Shown: positions 51,042 to 64,000, counted from the first letter of the stretch. The stretch: DNA of 64,000 bases from Ziziphus jujuba (GCF_031755915.1 NC_083385.1:9755001-9819000); one strand, 5' to 3'. Translations and numbers: made by a program. Notes: generated by a model from the letters alone, not told the origin.

Positions 51042-53624
51042 GGAGGGGTTAGCATTTTCAGAATGGGTTTGGTAGGGTGAGGCCAAAGTATGTGGGAGAT
51101 CAGAGTCTAAAACGCCATAATTTGGTTATGCACACGTGGTCCCAACCAGCCCTTTGGTTTTAATGGGTGGCTGTGCTCAACTGCAAAAGGGAGCTTGCTT
51201 TGCTCAACAAGCTGTTTCAAGGAGCTATTTGCTTCTGAGAAAGTAGGGGACAGGCTGTGGTGAAATTACAATGGGATTTTGATCATGAAGTCCTTTTTTT
51301 TTTTTTTTTGGTTTTTCGGTTTTATGTTTTTGTTTCTGGTTTTGGTTTTGGTTTGGTTTTTGTTTTGTTTGGAAAATTTGGAAAAGAAAAGAAAAGAAGG
51401 CTGCAAGATGGAAGATATATAGAGATGGCTGTGTCTTTTTAGGAACCCAATAAGCTTGTTTGTCTGTCTAATGAATCGTCTCTTCAAATGGGCCAGTGTT
51501 ATTCTTTTTTCGTTGCAGGTAACCTACTGTAGGACTAGTAGTTTTTTCCACTCAGAGATGGTGGGTTGAAAATGAAAAACTCTTTCCATTTCACAGAACA
51601 ACATAACATTAAAACCATAAACAAAAGGGCAAGGCCTAGTAGTAGAGGGGAAAAAAGACACAGAAAAAAAAATAAAAATGGAAATTTAGTAGCAAAGAAA
51701 AGAAAAGAAACCCCTTTGTTTTTGTAAAGTAATCTGACTATGAACAGGAATTTTTTGTATTTGTTCCTAAAATTTATCCATTTTTGTGATCCTGTTTCAC
51801 TGCAAATCGTTCTGGGATCAACGCCAATTACAGCTAAAGGAAAATGGGTACTTGGTGCTTTTGTTTTTGTTTGTGTATGGGAAGTCTAGTTTTCTTTGCA
51901 AATCCATGAAAAACAAAACAAAAAAAAAAAAAAAAAAATCTCATCTAATCGACTTTGATTTTTGAAAGGACGTTTTTTAAGTTTAAAAACATGAAAGGAA
52001 GGAAAAAGCTTTATTTATTTTTTCCCACAGACTTGAAAACCAAAAGAACACAAAAAGTAAATAAAATAAAATAAAAAAGAAAAAAAAAGAAGCAACTTGT
52101 GGGTTTATCAATTATTACTTCCGATGTTTCTTTTTCTGAACTTACTGTTCGATACAACAGAACTACGAAAGTTATCAGAGAATCTAATTCAGAAACAATG
52201 TTGGGATGACAAACACAGTATAGGTGTAGGAAAAGGTGAACACTACCTAATTTTCTGTAAGGGTTAATCTTTTTTCGTTTTATTTTTATGCATAAGAATA
52301 GATAGAGTTAAATGTTCTTTCTTTTTCAAAGCATCAAAGCCTAAGGATAACAAGAAAAGGGCCTACTATATAGCTAGGATACAGATTCTACAACTCGCAT
52401 ATTTGGTGGGAATAACATGCTTAATCAGTATTACTACTTAAGATTCTCTCAGCAGACCAAAAAAAAAAAAAAAAAAAAAATTTTGAAAAAAAGAAGTGTA
52501 TACGAAAAAAAATCATTCCCAAATCTCAGCTCATCAATTAGTGCTTTTGTTCATCCTTTTAATTTCGTGTTCCAGGGAATGGAGGTGCTGGGTCACAATA
52601 GGGGGATGTATAGACTTAATAATTTTAGTGGTATGCTTTTTATAGCTATGGTTGTCTTCTTTCCCTCCTATAATTGTAGCTAATTTTGCATTATTATTTA
52701 TTTTTTTTAGTGAATTTGGAAAACCTTACCAATTCGTCCTTCACCACACAATAAGAAAGATTCTCCAAATCCAAACACAGTATCTTTTTTATAGATTCAA
52801 GCACGCAAAGTTCTTGTTGGCATTACCGTTAATGGTTATCCGACCTTTGAATTCATCCCATTATTTGTTTTTTTGTTAGCAGGTCCATAACGGGAATATA
52901 TTCAATAAGGAAAAATTAAAGGAAAGAGATTGTGTTCCAAAAATAAAAGAATAAGGGGTTGGTATTTTATTCTGCAAATCTAAGTAAAGAGTTAGGATAG
53001 GTTTTGTAATTAATTCTTAAAATCTTATCAAATCATTAAGGTTCAATTGTAGATACACGTTAACCTACTTACCAACAAATTAATCATAATTTTTTAGATT
53101 TTAAACCGAACCCACGTTATCATCCAAAGTTCCAAATAAATCGATCATTCCTCGAAAAGAAAAAAGACCCATGTAATCAGGAAATTGGAGAAGAAAGACC
53201 AGCATCCGGAAGAAATGAAATTGATTACACAAAACAAAACAAAAACAAAAAAAAAAAAAAAAAAAAAAAAGCCAGCCAAGGGAAAAGATCGATGGCTTCA
53301 CAAAGTTTCGGGACTATTACTTGCCATGCCATATGCAGCCATATTTTACAACGACTAAATGATTGGTTTTAAAATACCCAAAAAACCTTTAAGGATATCT
53401 GTCTGGAAGCCTTGCTACAAAGATACATATTAAATGTTTTACAAAGCAAAGGCTCATCCTCAAGTACATTCTGCAACAGAAGGAAGAGGGTTAACAATCT
53501 CATATCCATAAGGTATGTAATCCTTGATCTGATGCAGACACTGGCCTGAAGTAACTTCTCGACATTTCAGTGGCTTTTTCAGGGTTGACAATGTTCAGTT
53601 AATATACTGTCTATAAGTAAGGAT

Positions 53625-56600
53625 TCAAAGGCCACCAGATGAAACTCGAGGCTTCCCCTTAATAGAATTCAGGTGTTGCGAGACAAATATGACTCCCATT
53701 ACGAGTATAAGGCAACCAACCAATGTGCTGAAGAAGAGAGCTCCTGGTTGCCTAGTCTGGACGAAACCATACATGCCAGTAGAGGTCACGAGAATAATGT
53801 CAGTGAGTCCATCATTTGAGAAATCCTCACATACCAGGGCATGTGTAGGTGGTGCAGGAAGGTCAACAGATGCCAAGATACTTCCTCCAGGAGAAATTAC
53901 TACAGCCTCTTGTTCTCCTGCTGCAAGTATCATTTGTTGATTATCATGACCACGCAGTGAGAATGCCTTCAGTGTAGGGACTACAGTACCAGCTTCCATC
54001 AACCCTGAAGGTGATGGAAGATTAGACCACGCAGCACCCGTTGTGAGCTGCCACTGCCAAATAGCACCATGTCCATGCAAACCAGGGGAGTATGATGTCA
54101 CCTGAAAACAAATGACAGTACTAAGTAGAGTACCAGCATAAAGAACAGTAGTATCCTTTACCTGACAGGCCAAAGAAAGAAATCTCATAAAATAATACCA
54201 ATGGCAGTTAAATTAAAGTGCTCCACTACATTGCAATATCACCATTGAGAACTAATTAATCGGTGATTTTATGCTTAAATCAACATGAAATAATTAATTG
54301 ATGATTTTATACTTAAATCAACATGAAACAATTAATTGGTGATTTTAAGATTTCCACAGCAAGAGAACTTAATATGACCAAGAAGCATACCTCCCCTCTA
54401 TTTGTCAAGAAGACAACATCACCATGGCTACCCTTACGATGCCTATGGCCATCATCTCTTGGGATGAGAATTGGAGTTGCAACCTCCAAGGAAGCTACAT
54501 CTTGGCTTCGACCAAAGTTTCTAGAAAATTCTCCATGCTGGAAAAAGTTAAAAGGGGAGTGATGACATATAGAAGCGTTAAATAGCTGTTCTCGAACTGG
54601 TACACCTGATGTTGCAACTGCCCAACATGGTCGGAGTACTTCCATGGATCCACTAACAACAGTCTGCTCAGCACCATTTCCCCCTACAGCCTGAGAATAT
54701 AGAAAGATTATTAGCTTTCTTTTGTAATATCAGGCCAACCACTCCCACGTCAGTTTCATTGTTCCCTAATTCTTTAGCATTTAAGTGGACAAACCATATC
54801 AGAAGTACAACTTCATAAACTGACTACCGTGAATGTTCCAGCCACCAGTCATATATGTTGTATCAACTACATTTAGGTACCAAATGTAAAATAGTTTAAC
54901 ACAATGAGATATTCCAAAATACACTGATATTTCCTAGGTGGTTGATGACTTGTACTCAGATAAGATACATAAAGTAGAAAGAAAAGAAGCATCCACCTGG
55001 ACATGATCTAGCACTCCATCACCATTAATATCAGCATGAAGGCCACCTTCTTGAAGATGAAGCTGGAGAGACCAACGAATTGTGTGTTATTTTTCAACTT
55101 GTTAAAGACAATATAACATGAATTGGTGAACTCAAAGCTATCATAACAGATACGGTAATTAACAAAAGCAATTGTAACAGACATGAGCAGAAGGGTTGAT
55201 TGCAATCAAGAAAGGAGTGAATCCATAAAAGAGCAATTATATTGACATGGCAAAGAGAGAGAAAGTGAGATAGACAGACAGACATTAACTTGGTCATCTT
55301 TCTGTTGAAGTAGGGCATATTATAGCTATTATATAAGGTGTAACTGCACATGGATGACCACATATGGCATGATGCCATCATTTTGGGGTTTTCATTTACC
55401 TTACAAAGAGTGCGACCAGTTGCTAAATGAACAGCTTCAATTCCTTCCTTCTGATGAGCCACAACAACATTCGGAAGCCACCAAAGTTGAGTGTAGTTTG
55501 TAATTGTAGGAACATAATGAAACGGCTGCAGAACAAAAGAAAGCTTAAGAAAGGTATTCATAATACAAATTCCTGAGAAGACACTAAATGATCTGAAAGA
55601 TGCAACTTAAATAAACTGGTCTCCAAGAAGTATGGATTACAACTAATAATGCCATGAATGTATGCTTGTCAAGTCTTACCTTTTTGGATTTTGCAGAACC
55701 AGCATACTCTGCTGCTTTTCCAATGAAGTTTGAAATTTTCTTGGTGGAGTCCTTCCCTGGAGGATGATTCTCCTGGGGCTTGTAAAAAGGCAAGCTTGTA
55801 GCCTTTCCTGGTGTTTTCTTCAAAGTTTTCCTTTTATGCCGCCTGAAGTGTGCCAGTTTTAACATGGTATCTTCTCTCCTATCCTGAAAAAATCATAAAA
55901 ATGCCACAAAATACTCTTTCATCCTAAAAATACAGAGAATAAACAAAAATGAAATGAATACTAGAGAAGATATGGTTCTACAAACATACCCAATGATGTG
56001 GCATAACTCCCAAGATCGACTCTCTGAATTCCCTACATTCAAACTAAAATTTAACTAGTTTCAGAGAGCATATCTCAACAAAACATCTAATTCTAGACAA
56101 ATTAAATTCCAATCCTAGCATAAAGAGAGTTTATTCAAGCAAGCTCCAAGTCAATAACTTGACAATTTTGAGAAGGGGGGAAAAAATGCAATTCAGAAAA
56201 CAAATAGAGGGTTGCAGAAAATGTGTTAACAACATACCTCTCCTGGATGACGACTATTAAGAGCCTGAACATCAAGCTTGTAGTTATGCTGTGGAATCAA
56301 TGCATCTGAAGAATGTCCTTCAATATTCTAATTAACAGAATGACAGAATTAGTAACTTACATAGGATTTGTCACTTTTATGGCTGTAGTGTTGGCTTTAG
56401 CAACACCAATCAATTATGCTAACATGAAAGTTCGGATAGTTCCGGTAATATTCTAACAACTTAGCATACGCATGAAAAAGAAATCCATGCTGTATGCAAA
56501 GTTCTATTCAGGGTACATTTAAGCTAAAAGGTAGAAGTAAACGGTCAGAACATCACATTATTGTATAACTAACAATGTTTTTTACGTTCTGGCAGTAAAT

Positions 56601-58917
56601 CAATTAAATCTATAGCAATTACATGGTCAGAAAGACCACACATAATACAGTTTCAATATTGGAGGTTTCAAGAAAGTGCTTCAGCCTACTAGCCCCTGAA
56701 TTTTACATCTTTCTAGAGAACACAAGTGGTCATCACTCAGTAACAAAATGACAGGGAAGAGAAACATTATAATATCATTTTACATTTAGCATGCAGCAAT
56801 CAGGGCCAATCTCAAAAGTACATAACACTCAACCAAACTACACATCGACAAAAGAACATTTGAGGTCAGCTTCAAATTGCTTTCCAAGAAACCATTTTTC
56901 CCCCTCATTAAATCTAGAAGTACATTAATGCAATGGTATGATAGATCACCTCATTTCTTCCGCTCCACCTAATAGTACCAGAGCCACCAGCAAATGCATA
57001 AAATTTGAAATGGCGTAGATCTGCAGCGCCTGAGTTTTCAGAAGGCTATAGAAGATTGGGGGGGAGGGGAATAATAAGAGTTAAACAATAGTAAATAAGA
57101 AGTACCATACCACTACAGAAGATTGGCAAAAAGAAAAAATTGAAAGAGAGAGAAGAAGAAGAAAAAGAAGAAGCAAAGAAAAGAGCATTCCATAAAGTTA
57201 CTGGCGTTAAAAGGTTCACATTTCAATAAATATAGGTGCATAGTATTTATATCACATAATCTTCCACTAAAATAGCTGTAAAGAACATTTGTAACGGTGA
57301 AACCATTAAAAAGTTTATCATGCATAAGCAAAAAGAAGACAATACCTTTTCAGTAGCACTTCTTCCATGCTGCCCAGCACTCTTATCTCCCATTGCAATT
57401 TCTTCAAAAGGATCCAAGAGAATCTAAAATCATAATAAATTATTTCATAGGGGAATGAAGAATGATTGACACAGCAGAGTGTGAGTCCATTTCTATCCAC
57501 AATTTAATACAGCATCATTAGCCTAATATACGTATATCTGGTGTGCAACAAATTCTTAAAATATGGAATTCAATTAAACATTGCATACAACCAAGAAGAA
57601 ACAAAACATTCTAAAACACTAAAGCAGAGGCAAGAAGCTATGCACAGGGATCGTTGAATGCAATCAATTCATAGAGAGGAAGTAATGACAACTTTGTGTC
57701 AAATGTCAAAATGTCCAATACACGTTTGTTCACAGTATGAAAGAAATCAAAAGGCAATGTTTAATAGAAGCCACATTGATCGACATCCCAAATTTTGTAA
57801 TTCGATCTGATTCTCATATTCTAAAGCTGGAAGAAAATGCTGCCATTATAGTCATTAGACGTTGTTTGGAAAGTATACGGCAAAAAGACGGCCTTAGACT
57901 AAATACAAAGAAAGATGAAAGAAGAAACATACATGAGGCTGAACTTCCATCCTTCCACCAACAATCACCAGTCCAGCATCGCCATGCTTCAGGGTATAAT
58001 TGCTTATTGATATTGCAATCTCCCTATGATGAGCATTGTGCGGAAAATCATCCTTTCAAGAGCCCCAACACAAAAAAAACAAAGATAAGTTGTTTAATCC
58101 TTAACAATTCGAATAATAAGCCAAAAACATCACAGATAAGATATTAAAACAAAAAAAAAAAAAAAAAAACCTGCAAACTATTTTCCCATAGCTTTTTGAG
58201 GTTGGAATCGAAACACATGACGGACCAGCCCGACGTAACAACAACCAAGACCTGCTTCGGTGGTCTCCCGGGTTTAGCGCGTTCGATGACGCCTGCCGCC
58301 ATTGCTACGGCACGTCTACCGGAAGAGACACGAACTTTGTCCGGCAATAGGCTCACTTCTGCCAGCAAACGCGAATTACTGAATCCTTCATCCACACGCC
58401 TACTGTGGGGTTCCAAAACCTGAAATAAAGACCACAAACACAAACTCAACACACAGTTTTAAGAAACCACAACACATAAACGCCAAATATCCCCTAAACA
58501 AACTAAAAGAATGAAATGAAACAGAGAAAAAAAAAATAGAAAAATTTAGGAAAAGGACATGAATTTTGGCATCGTGGGTGGCGATGAGGACTTCTTTCTT
58601 GCCATCACCGTTGAGATCGGCGACGATAGGCGGCGGAAGACGATCGCCTTCGTATTTGATCGGGTACTCATCGGAAAGATGCATCCATGCCTCTCTGAAT
58701 GAGAAATCGCCCTCATGCTACAAAATTTCCAAACATAAAAAGTCGAAACGAAGCTAATCGGTTAAACTTTTACCCATTAGAATGGTTACAAATACGAAAG
58801 TGAATTAGGGTTTTAAGAAGGGTTTTATGATAAGAAGATAAATTTTGAGAGAACCTGAAGAGAGAAGAAGATAGCGAAAGCGGAGAGCATGAGAATGGCC
58901 AAATCTCGCTTCCTCAT
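53625..58917 (-). CDS. NERD1: FG-GAP-repeat-like membrane protein NERD1
   Basis: Thirteen exons, minus strand: 58917-58855, 58717-58559, 58419-58171, 58052-57933, 57423-57346, 57045-56950, 56327-56238, 56043-55990, 55883-55680, 55525-55400, 55062-54997, 54690-54391, 54101-53625; 693 residues. N-terminal signal peptide (MRKRDLAILMLSAFAIFF), then a beta-propeller-like luminal region with FG-GAP-type calcium-loop motifs DLNGDGKKEV (from about 55), DINGDGVLDHV (from about 424) and DFSNDGLTDIIL, one C-terminal membrane helix (about 657-680) and a short basic tail. The protein matches Arabidopsis At3g51050 (NERD1), described as a plant membrane protein acting with the exocyst in root-hair, growth and male-fertility functions. 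Splice donors of exons 2 (GTCCTT) and 3 (GT plus poly-T) are weak. Head-to-head spacing to the next gene is open. Confidence 0.93.
54253..54347. repeat. 38-bp tandem repeat, about 2.5 copies, in NERD1 intron 12
   Basis: Units start taattaat(c/t)g...gattttat and end aaatcaacatgaaa at 54253-54290 and 54291-54328, with a partial third copy to 54347. A few substitutions separate the copies. Wholly intronic. Confidence 0.85.
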
Positions 58918-59478
58918 ATTGGTTTGACCAAAGCTCGCTCTCTCTCTTCCTTCTACTCAACAAACTCTCAAATTCACTGACTCACAGTCTTCTCAACCAG
59001 CTCAGCCTCTGCTTCCACACGCTCGGAGGACACAGTGTACCAAATCACCGCGCTTTTGACGCCAAACCCAGCCGGAATTACTTTTCCTTCTCCAAAACCA
59101 TCTCTACTCTCTCGGGCATTCTCGAGTGGCCACTGGGCTTTCGGAGAATTAAGTTTACTACCCTACGACGACGACGTTTTGCTTTTTGAAGGCAATATTT
59201 CCTACATCTGTGTGCCCAAAGACGATGGAACGCGTCATTTGTAATTTTTTCGATGACTGGATATAATTTTTAAATAAATGCTTTTTTTTTTTCATTTTTT
59301 TTTTCCTTTTTTTTGCCATTTTGGATAAATAACTCAATTTGAGACATATTTTTTTCCCCCAAAAGTTATAGTATTTAGAATTTTATATGAACCAAAAATG
59401 TAACTTTGGGAGGTATTCCCAAAGTTGGGAGGTAATCCCAAAGTGGCTGAGGAAAACCAAGCTTTGGAATCCTACCAC

Positions 59479-59527
<49 letters not shown>

Positions 59528-60804
59528 CCATCCAAAAATGCCCTCACAGTTGGACACGTTTCACTGTAAAATTACTCCTGAGCCGAGCACTGTACTCCTG
59601 CCTCTCTAGCTGAAGCGTGTACAAATTTTCCAGATCATCAACTGTTTTTTTTTTTTTTAATCGTTTTACAATAATACCCCACACATTTACATTGATTTCT
59701 CATCCTAATATCTTGAACCCTCCACCAAATTTAAGTGGCTTAGTGTTAAATCCCTCACTTGTTTTGATGCCCATTCTCTGTTTTCTTCATCTTGCCATCT
59801 TCAAAATGCACTCAAATGAAAGTTTTAACCAACAGATTGATAAAATAGCTTTCGAATAGCTGTTGTGGTCTAAAAACACCATAGAAAAAAAATACCAAAA
59901 AAAAAAATAAAATAAAAGAACAAAACAAAACCAAACAGAAATTAAAACTGGCATATAAATGGTCGAGGCACCAGATTACAAAGTCTGAAAGTTAAATCCT
60001 CAAGGTATAGAATCCACATCCTCTTGAAATGCAGAGAAAAAAATAAAAAAATAAAAAATAAATGGCAAACTCATGCAGAACAAAATAAATAAATAAATAA
60101 ACTATTTCTATTATTCTTTTTCTTTGGTAATGCTATTTACAAAATGCAAGTCTCAATTAGAAAATGCCCAAACCTCAAAACTCGCATCTTTTCCCTGATT
60201 TCAAAACGTTCTCCCCCATAAATTTAAATTAGAAATAGAAAAACTATACATTTACACAAATAAATGAACAAAATTCTTCTCCAATAGACACTGAAATCAG
60301 AGAGCTCCGTAATCAGATTGAGGGTCCCACACATAGCCAGAGTAGCAGCAGGTAGTGTCAGAGCTTAGTAACTCCTCCATCTTAACTCCCCGTAGCGACT
60401 TAACTACCAAGTTCAAAAAGAGTCCTGGGATTTACATGTTCCCCCTTTGAAGGTGGGTTTGGGTTCAGAATGAACAGAAAAAGAAGCGGGTACAGAAATG
60501 GAGAGAGTATTGAGAAGAAATAAGTGTTTATGACATGGAAATATAATACAAATGTCATTCAAAAAGATGCAGTAGTGCTGAGATGCTCAATATTTTCCTC
60601 GTTTAGCAGTTTACGGAGCCTGTGAGTATCCAGAAAGAGGAGTATGAATATCAATTCAAGCAGTTATCTAATAACCAAAACATGTCATGCAGAATTCACC
60701 AACAAAACAAACAAACAAAAAAAAAAATGTAGCAAAGAAGTGAAAATAGAAACCCACCTCACCTAAGAAGACAAAATTCCAAAGATGTGCACAAGTCAGG
60801 CTAA
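58918..60804. other. NERD1 promoter and MORC gene 3' flank
   Basis: The NERD1 5' UTR/promoter lies to about 59250, with an open frame at 59035-59244 that shows no domain. A (GA)n tract lies at 59481-59524. From about 60300 leftward-reading sequence is probably the MORC 3' UTR. No gene recognised. Confidence 0.55.
59481..59524. repeat. (GA)n microsatellite
   Basis: About 22 GA units roughly 560 bp upstream of the NERD1 start codon. Confidence 0.95.
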
Positions 60805-61372
60805 TCAAATCTTTTCAGAAGATTGTTTCATAATCTTTTGCTTCCTTCTGCTCTCCAAGTAAGCAGCAAGTCGAGCGCACCTCTTTTTACCTTCATTCAA
60901 CTCCTTTTCTAAGCCAGTAATCTATCCCATTTGAGCAACACAATCAAAATTCAACATCCATATAAGGCTTTAAGTCGTGAACTAAAAATGTATATTGGGT
61001 ACAAACTAACCTACCTTTTGTTTTAACTCGGACTGTCTTTGCACATACTCCTCACACCTGTGGAAAAATGTCTATCGTTATACAACAACAAAAGCATATA
61101 ACATAACAAGTAAATTTACAGTACAAGAACACTAAAACAAACCATCCCTCTCCTGGTTGTATTTAGTTCAAAAAATTTATGAGAAGTTAGATGAGTGAAA
61201 TAATTTGAAAGGATATACTAAAAGCTCTCTTTCTCTCTCTCTCTACCCCCTATTTTTTTCACATCTATTTGAGTTTGGACGGAGTTAAAATGTTGTTTAA
61301 TTCAAGTGTATCCATCAAGTACAGAAATGCCTGTGACTTGTTTATTACCAACATTTGTCAAGAGTGTACAAG

Positions 61373-61416
<44 letters not shown>

Positions 61417-63749
61417 TCGGACTTCTTAATGTAAATCACAGACTTATGTAGTTAGCAACAAGGAATACTGGTAACAAAACAAATAGACAAACAACATCGA
61501 CAGGCAAATCAGATACCATTTCATACTGTAATTTTTAAACTAGATAAAAGACCATATTCAGCAATGGTTTCTTCTTATCCAAAGCATCTGTACAACAGAC
61601 ACACAATATGTTCAAAATACTAAGCATGACTGCAAGAAATTTCTTTTGGAGAATAATTGTAAGAAATATTTTCAGGCCAATAGGCAAATCCTCACACTTA
61701 AGCATAGAATTATCCATGATAAGACAAGAATTTAAACAGAAACTGGCTGCTATATCAAATATAATTATAAGATTAAAAATATACCTCATGAAGAGTTGAA
61801 TGTTCTCTTCGCATATCTGATCAACTGATACCCGTTCTGCACTATCTACAGGAGTTACTACTTCATAAGAGCCCTGTGATAGCAATCAATGAACCATCAA
61901 AGAAATATTCTAAACTTAGCATACTGCACGCAGAAATATAAATGATGCAGAAACAATGGCAGTTGAGGTATCAGTTTGGAGGTGATACAGAGTAAAATAT
62001 CTATATTGCAGCTATCTAGAACTCTAGCATAAATCATCCTAGGCCCTTTTTTGCGGTGAACTGCGACCCATACCCTAACTCTTATTCCAGAACTTCTGAT
62101 ACATATTTTTAATTCTTGCGATCATTAGCGACATGGATAATGCAGGCAGTGCAGAGACTTTTCATGACCATGAATTGGCTGTGGTTGATAAACATCGATC
62201 GTCAGAGTGGATAATTGGCTAACATTAATGGTCTGGTAACATTTTTCCTTTTTATGTGTAAACGAAAAAGTGCCTTTCTTATAACCAGTTTCAGCATATA
62301 AATACATAAACCATGTCCAACGCTCATATGCATTGAGTAGATTAACATGTGAGCATCAAAGCTCATCTCTTGGCTACCCAAAGCAAACTCATTACTGAAG
62401 CAGGCTCCAAGATTTGGACATCCATGGAAGAGATCAAAATGAATGTTATTAACCCCAACTCCTTCCCCCACCAGATGCACCCCCCCAAAAAAAAAAAAAG
62501 AAAAAAAATTGTATGCAGAAAGCATGTACAGCAAAAATTTTAAACAAATAAAAGAAAGAAAGAAAAGTGAATACAAATATGAATTTGTTTAGCAAGTTGA
62601 AAATGAGAAACAAGATGAGTAATCAGCCGCCGCTATCATATGGCCAAGCATTACCACAATTAGGCAAAACTTGTATGATATAGTAAGAATTTCTTTTTGT
62701 ACTTTATTTATAATTTATATTATAAATTTATAATTTATATTATTTATAAGTTATATTTATAAATTTATATTATAAATAGAAATTATAAGTACAATATAAG
62801 TAAAATATTGAAAAATAAAAATATTTATATGTTCTTTATATATTCAAATAAATACATAAATGTGCTTGCAATCAATCATATTGAAAATATCAAACAAATG
62901 ACAGAAAAAGCACCCAGAAAAATGGTATTTAGCGTTGCTTACTGCAGGCAAATTTTTCTGGAATGTACTTCTAGTGCTGCTTCCAGATTGTTCCTTTCTC
63001 AAATCCTGCTCAACATTTGCTGGAAGACTGACAATAGTTTCACCTAGATGCATATTTCCTAAGTCACTAACCGAAGAACCAGTGATATGTTGGTCAGCAG
63101 GTAACTGCTTCCCCATATTACTGGCAAGTCCAACAGGAGGTACAACAGGCGGATTCTTTTGGATGTTAGGTGCCTTGGAGCCAAAAACTCGATATCCCAC
63201 CAAATTACAGTGGCCTTTCCTGTATTGTCCAAAAGAAAATCCAAAAAACAAAACAGTTTAAATAATTATGGTTTCCATGTTTGATAAACATCAAAAAGAA
63301 AACAACCATAAAAACTTAGATACAACCCTTTGCCAGAGCACTGGGATTCTATTCCATGTTATGCTACTCTTAAAATTTATAAGGAAAGACTCAAAGACTT
63401 CCTAACAAAGAGAAGAGAAGTAAACTTCAAGGTAGAATAAAAAGCCATTCCCTCTGTCATCCACATTGCATTGTCAACTTCAAGAGTTACACTAAATTTA
63501 ACTCACCAGTATTCCATGACCATTTGCTTCAACTTGGTTTCAAGCCGTACAAAAAGTGATGATCTCTCAAAATCTTGCTTGTCATGTGCTGGGTTTATAA
63601 AATTTGCTTCAAGAACGCCTACGTTATATGACCACAATCACTAAAACAACATAATGCCCAGGAAAATATGATTGAATCAAGAGAAAAAGAACAATACCGA
63701 TAACACCATTGCCTCTGTTAGAACCATCAGGAGTGACTTTCCAGAAGGG
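60805..63749 (-). CDS. MORC: MORC-family GHKL ATPase, C-terminal part (runs off the right edge)
   Basis: Six 3' exons visible on the minus strand: 63749-63698, 63618-63507, 63219-62943, 61873-61785, 61057-61015, 60921-60805; 229 C-terminal residues, all in phase. PFWKVTPDGSNRGNGVIGVLEANF, then AHDKQDFERSSLF and LKQMVMEYW are the conserved S5-like segment closing the GHKL ATPase module. A variable Pro/Gly/Ser linker follows, then a coiled coil typical of plant MORCs (QICEENIQLFMRCEEY, ITGLEKELNEGKKRC) ending SSEKI. The ATPase core lies beyond 64000. Plant MORCs dimerise through this coil and act in heterochromatin compaction, RNA-directed DNA methylation and, for MORC1/CRT1, immunity. The RPFWKV-type and DFERSSLF features resemble the MORC1/2 group, inferred from memory. 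Intron 4 (61874-62942) is AT-rich. Confidence 0.9.
61376..61409. repeat. (GA)n microsatellite in MORC intron
   Basis: About 16 GA units inside the intron between the exons at 61785-61873 and 61015-61057. Confidence 0.95.
62698..62790. repeat. AT-palindromic repeat cluster in MORC intron
   Basis: Repeated variants of ttataatttatattataaat in both orientations, able to form cruciforms. Lies in intron 4 of the MORC gene about 150 bp from the exon at 62943. Confidence 0.6.
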
Positions 63750-64000
63750 CTGCAACAGTGTGAAACAGATTAAATTGATGATTAAAATATTTTGTAACTG
63801 GTCATCCCTCACAAAGTGCATGACTTTTTTTTATCATGTAACCAACATAGTGTCACAGACGAAGAAACTTTCATTTTTCATATGTTCATCCTATTGCATG
63901 AGCAAATTAGCTAAAAAACCTGACGTCCAAAATTTTTCAACATTTAATTTCAGGCAATCTCTGCAAAATAAAATCCACTTTAAAAATCACTTATACTCAA
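63750..64000. other. Upstream intron of the MORC gene
   Basis: No exon of the ATPase module could be recognised between 63750 and the window edge; the preceding coding exon (expected to carry the YHKNRLI-type motif) must lie beyond 64000. Confidence 0.6.

Larger units (their letters stand above)
45976..53624. other. 7.6-kb intergenic between SRS gene and NERD1
   Basis: 3' UTR of SRS (to about 46300), AT-rich spacer with AT tracts (46931-46947, 47465-47484, 49837-49862), a (CT)n tract (47595-47627), an (AC)n tract and hairpin at 49017-49244, a coding-like segment at 50190-50440, a minus-strand TATA box near 51030-51041, and poly-A runs (50704-50723, 51919-51938, 52460-52480, 53250-53270). The NERD1 3' UTR occupies the right end. 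No recognised protein gene. Confidence 0.5.

Noticed and set aside
59035..59244. 69-codon frame upstream of NERD1
   Set aside because: Within the expected NERD1 promoter, no recognisable domain, no conservation that I can recall.

Overview
This is nuclear DNA of a flowering plant. It is AT-rich, its genes are interrupted by GT-AG introns, (GA)n/(CT)n/(AT)n microsatellites and long poly(A)/poly(T) tracts are common, and every recognisable protein belongs to a land-plant family. A TM6-type (paleoAP3) MADS-box gene points to a core eudicot outside the lineage of Arabidopsis, which has lost TM6. Spacing and repeat style would suit a woody rosid, but I cannot name the species. Exon models were built by hand from reading frame, splice-site dinucleotides and remembered family sequences, with no alignment.

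Layout, left to right: a secreted leucine-rich-repeat protein (652-1926, minus); a microspherule/FHA-domain nuclear protein of the EMB1967 type in 8 exons (4465-8422, minus); the B-class floral MADS gene TM6 in 7 exons (10209-12164, minus); aldehyde dehydrogenase ALDH3F1 in 11 exons (17338-20493, plus); a small oxidoreductase-like Cys-rich protein (20971-21459, plus); the secretory CPYC glutaredoxin GRXC3 in 4 exons (22547-24423, plus); a Golgi pectin-methyltransferase-like protein of the PMT24/25/26 group with a very long Gln/Glu-rich stem (25280-28876, minus). A desert of about 15.5 kb follows, then a SHI/STYLISH-type transcription factor (44342-45975, plus). After another gap of about 7.6 kb with an excellent microRNA-precursor-like hairpin (49083-49244) come the FG-GAP-like membrane protein NERD1 in 13 exons (53625-58917, minus) and the 3' half of a MORC GHKL ATPase gene that runs off the right edge (60805-63749 visible, minus).

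The genes do not form a pathway. They are independent housekeeping and developmental loci in ordinary eudicot microsynteny. Two are floral or gynoecium developmental regulators (TM6, SRS) with long flanking non-coding DNA, and two are chromatin-associated (EMB1967-like, MORC).

The most interesting unexplained signals are: (1) the 162-nt fold-back at 49083-49244, whose two 56-nt arms align without gaps with 50 of 56 positions paired; (2) a recurring class of tiny insertions, each a short segment ending ACC(C) followed by a poly(A) run and flanked by 11-17 bp direct repeats that look like target-site duplications, seen at least five times; (3) a NERD1 5' splice site whose intron starts directly with a long poly(T) tract.
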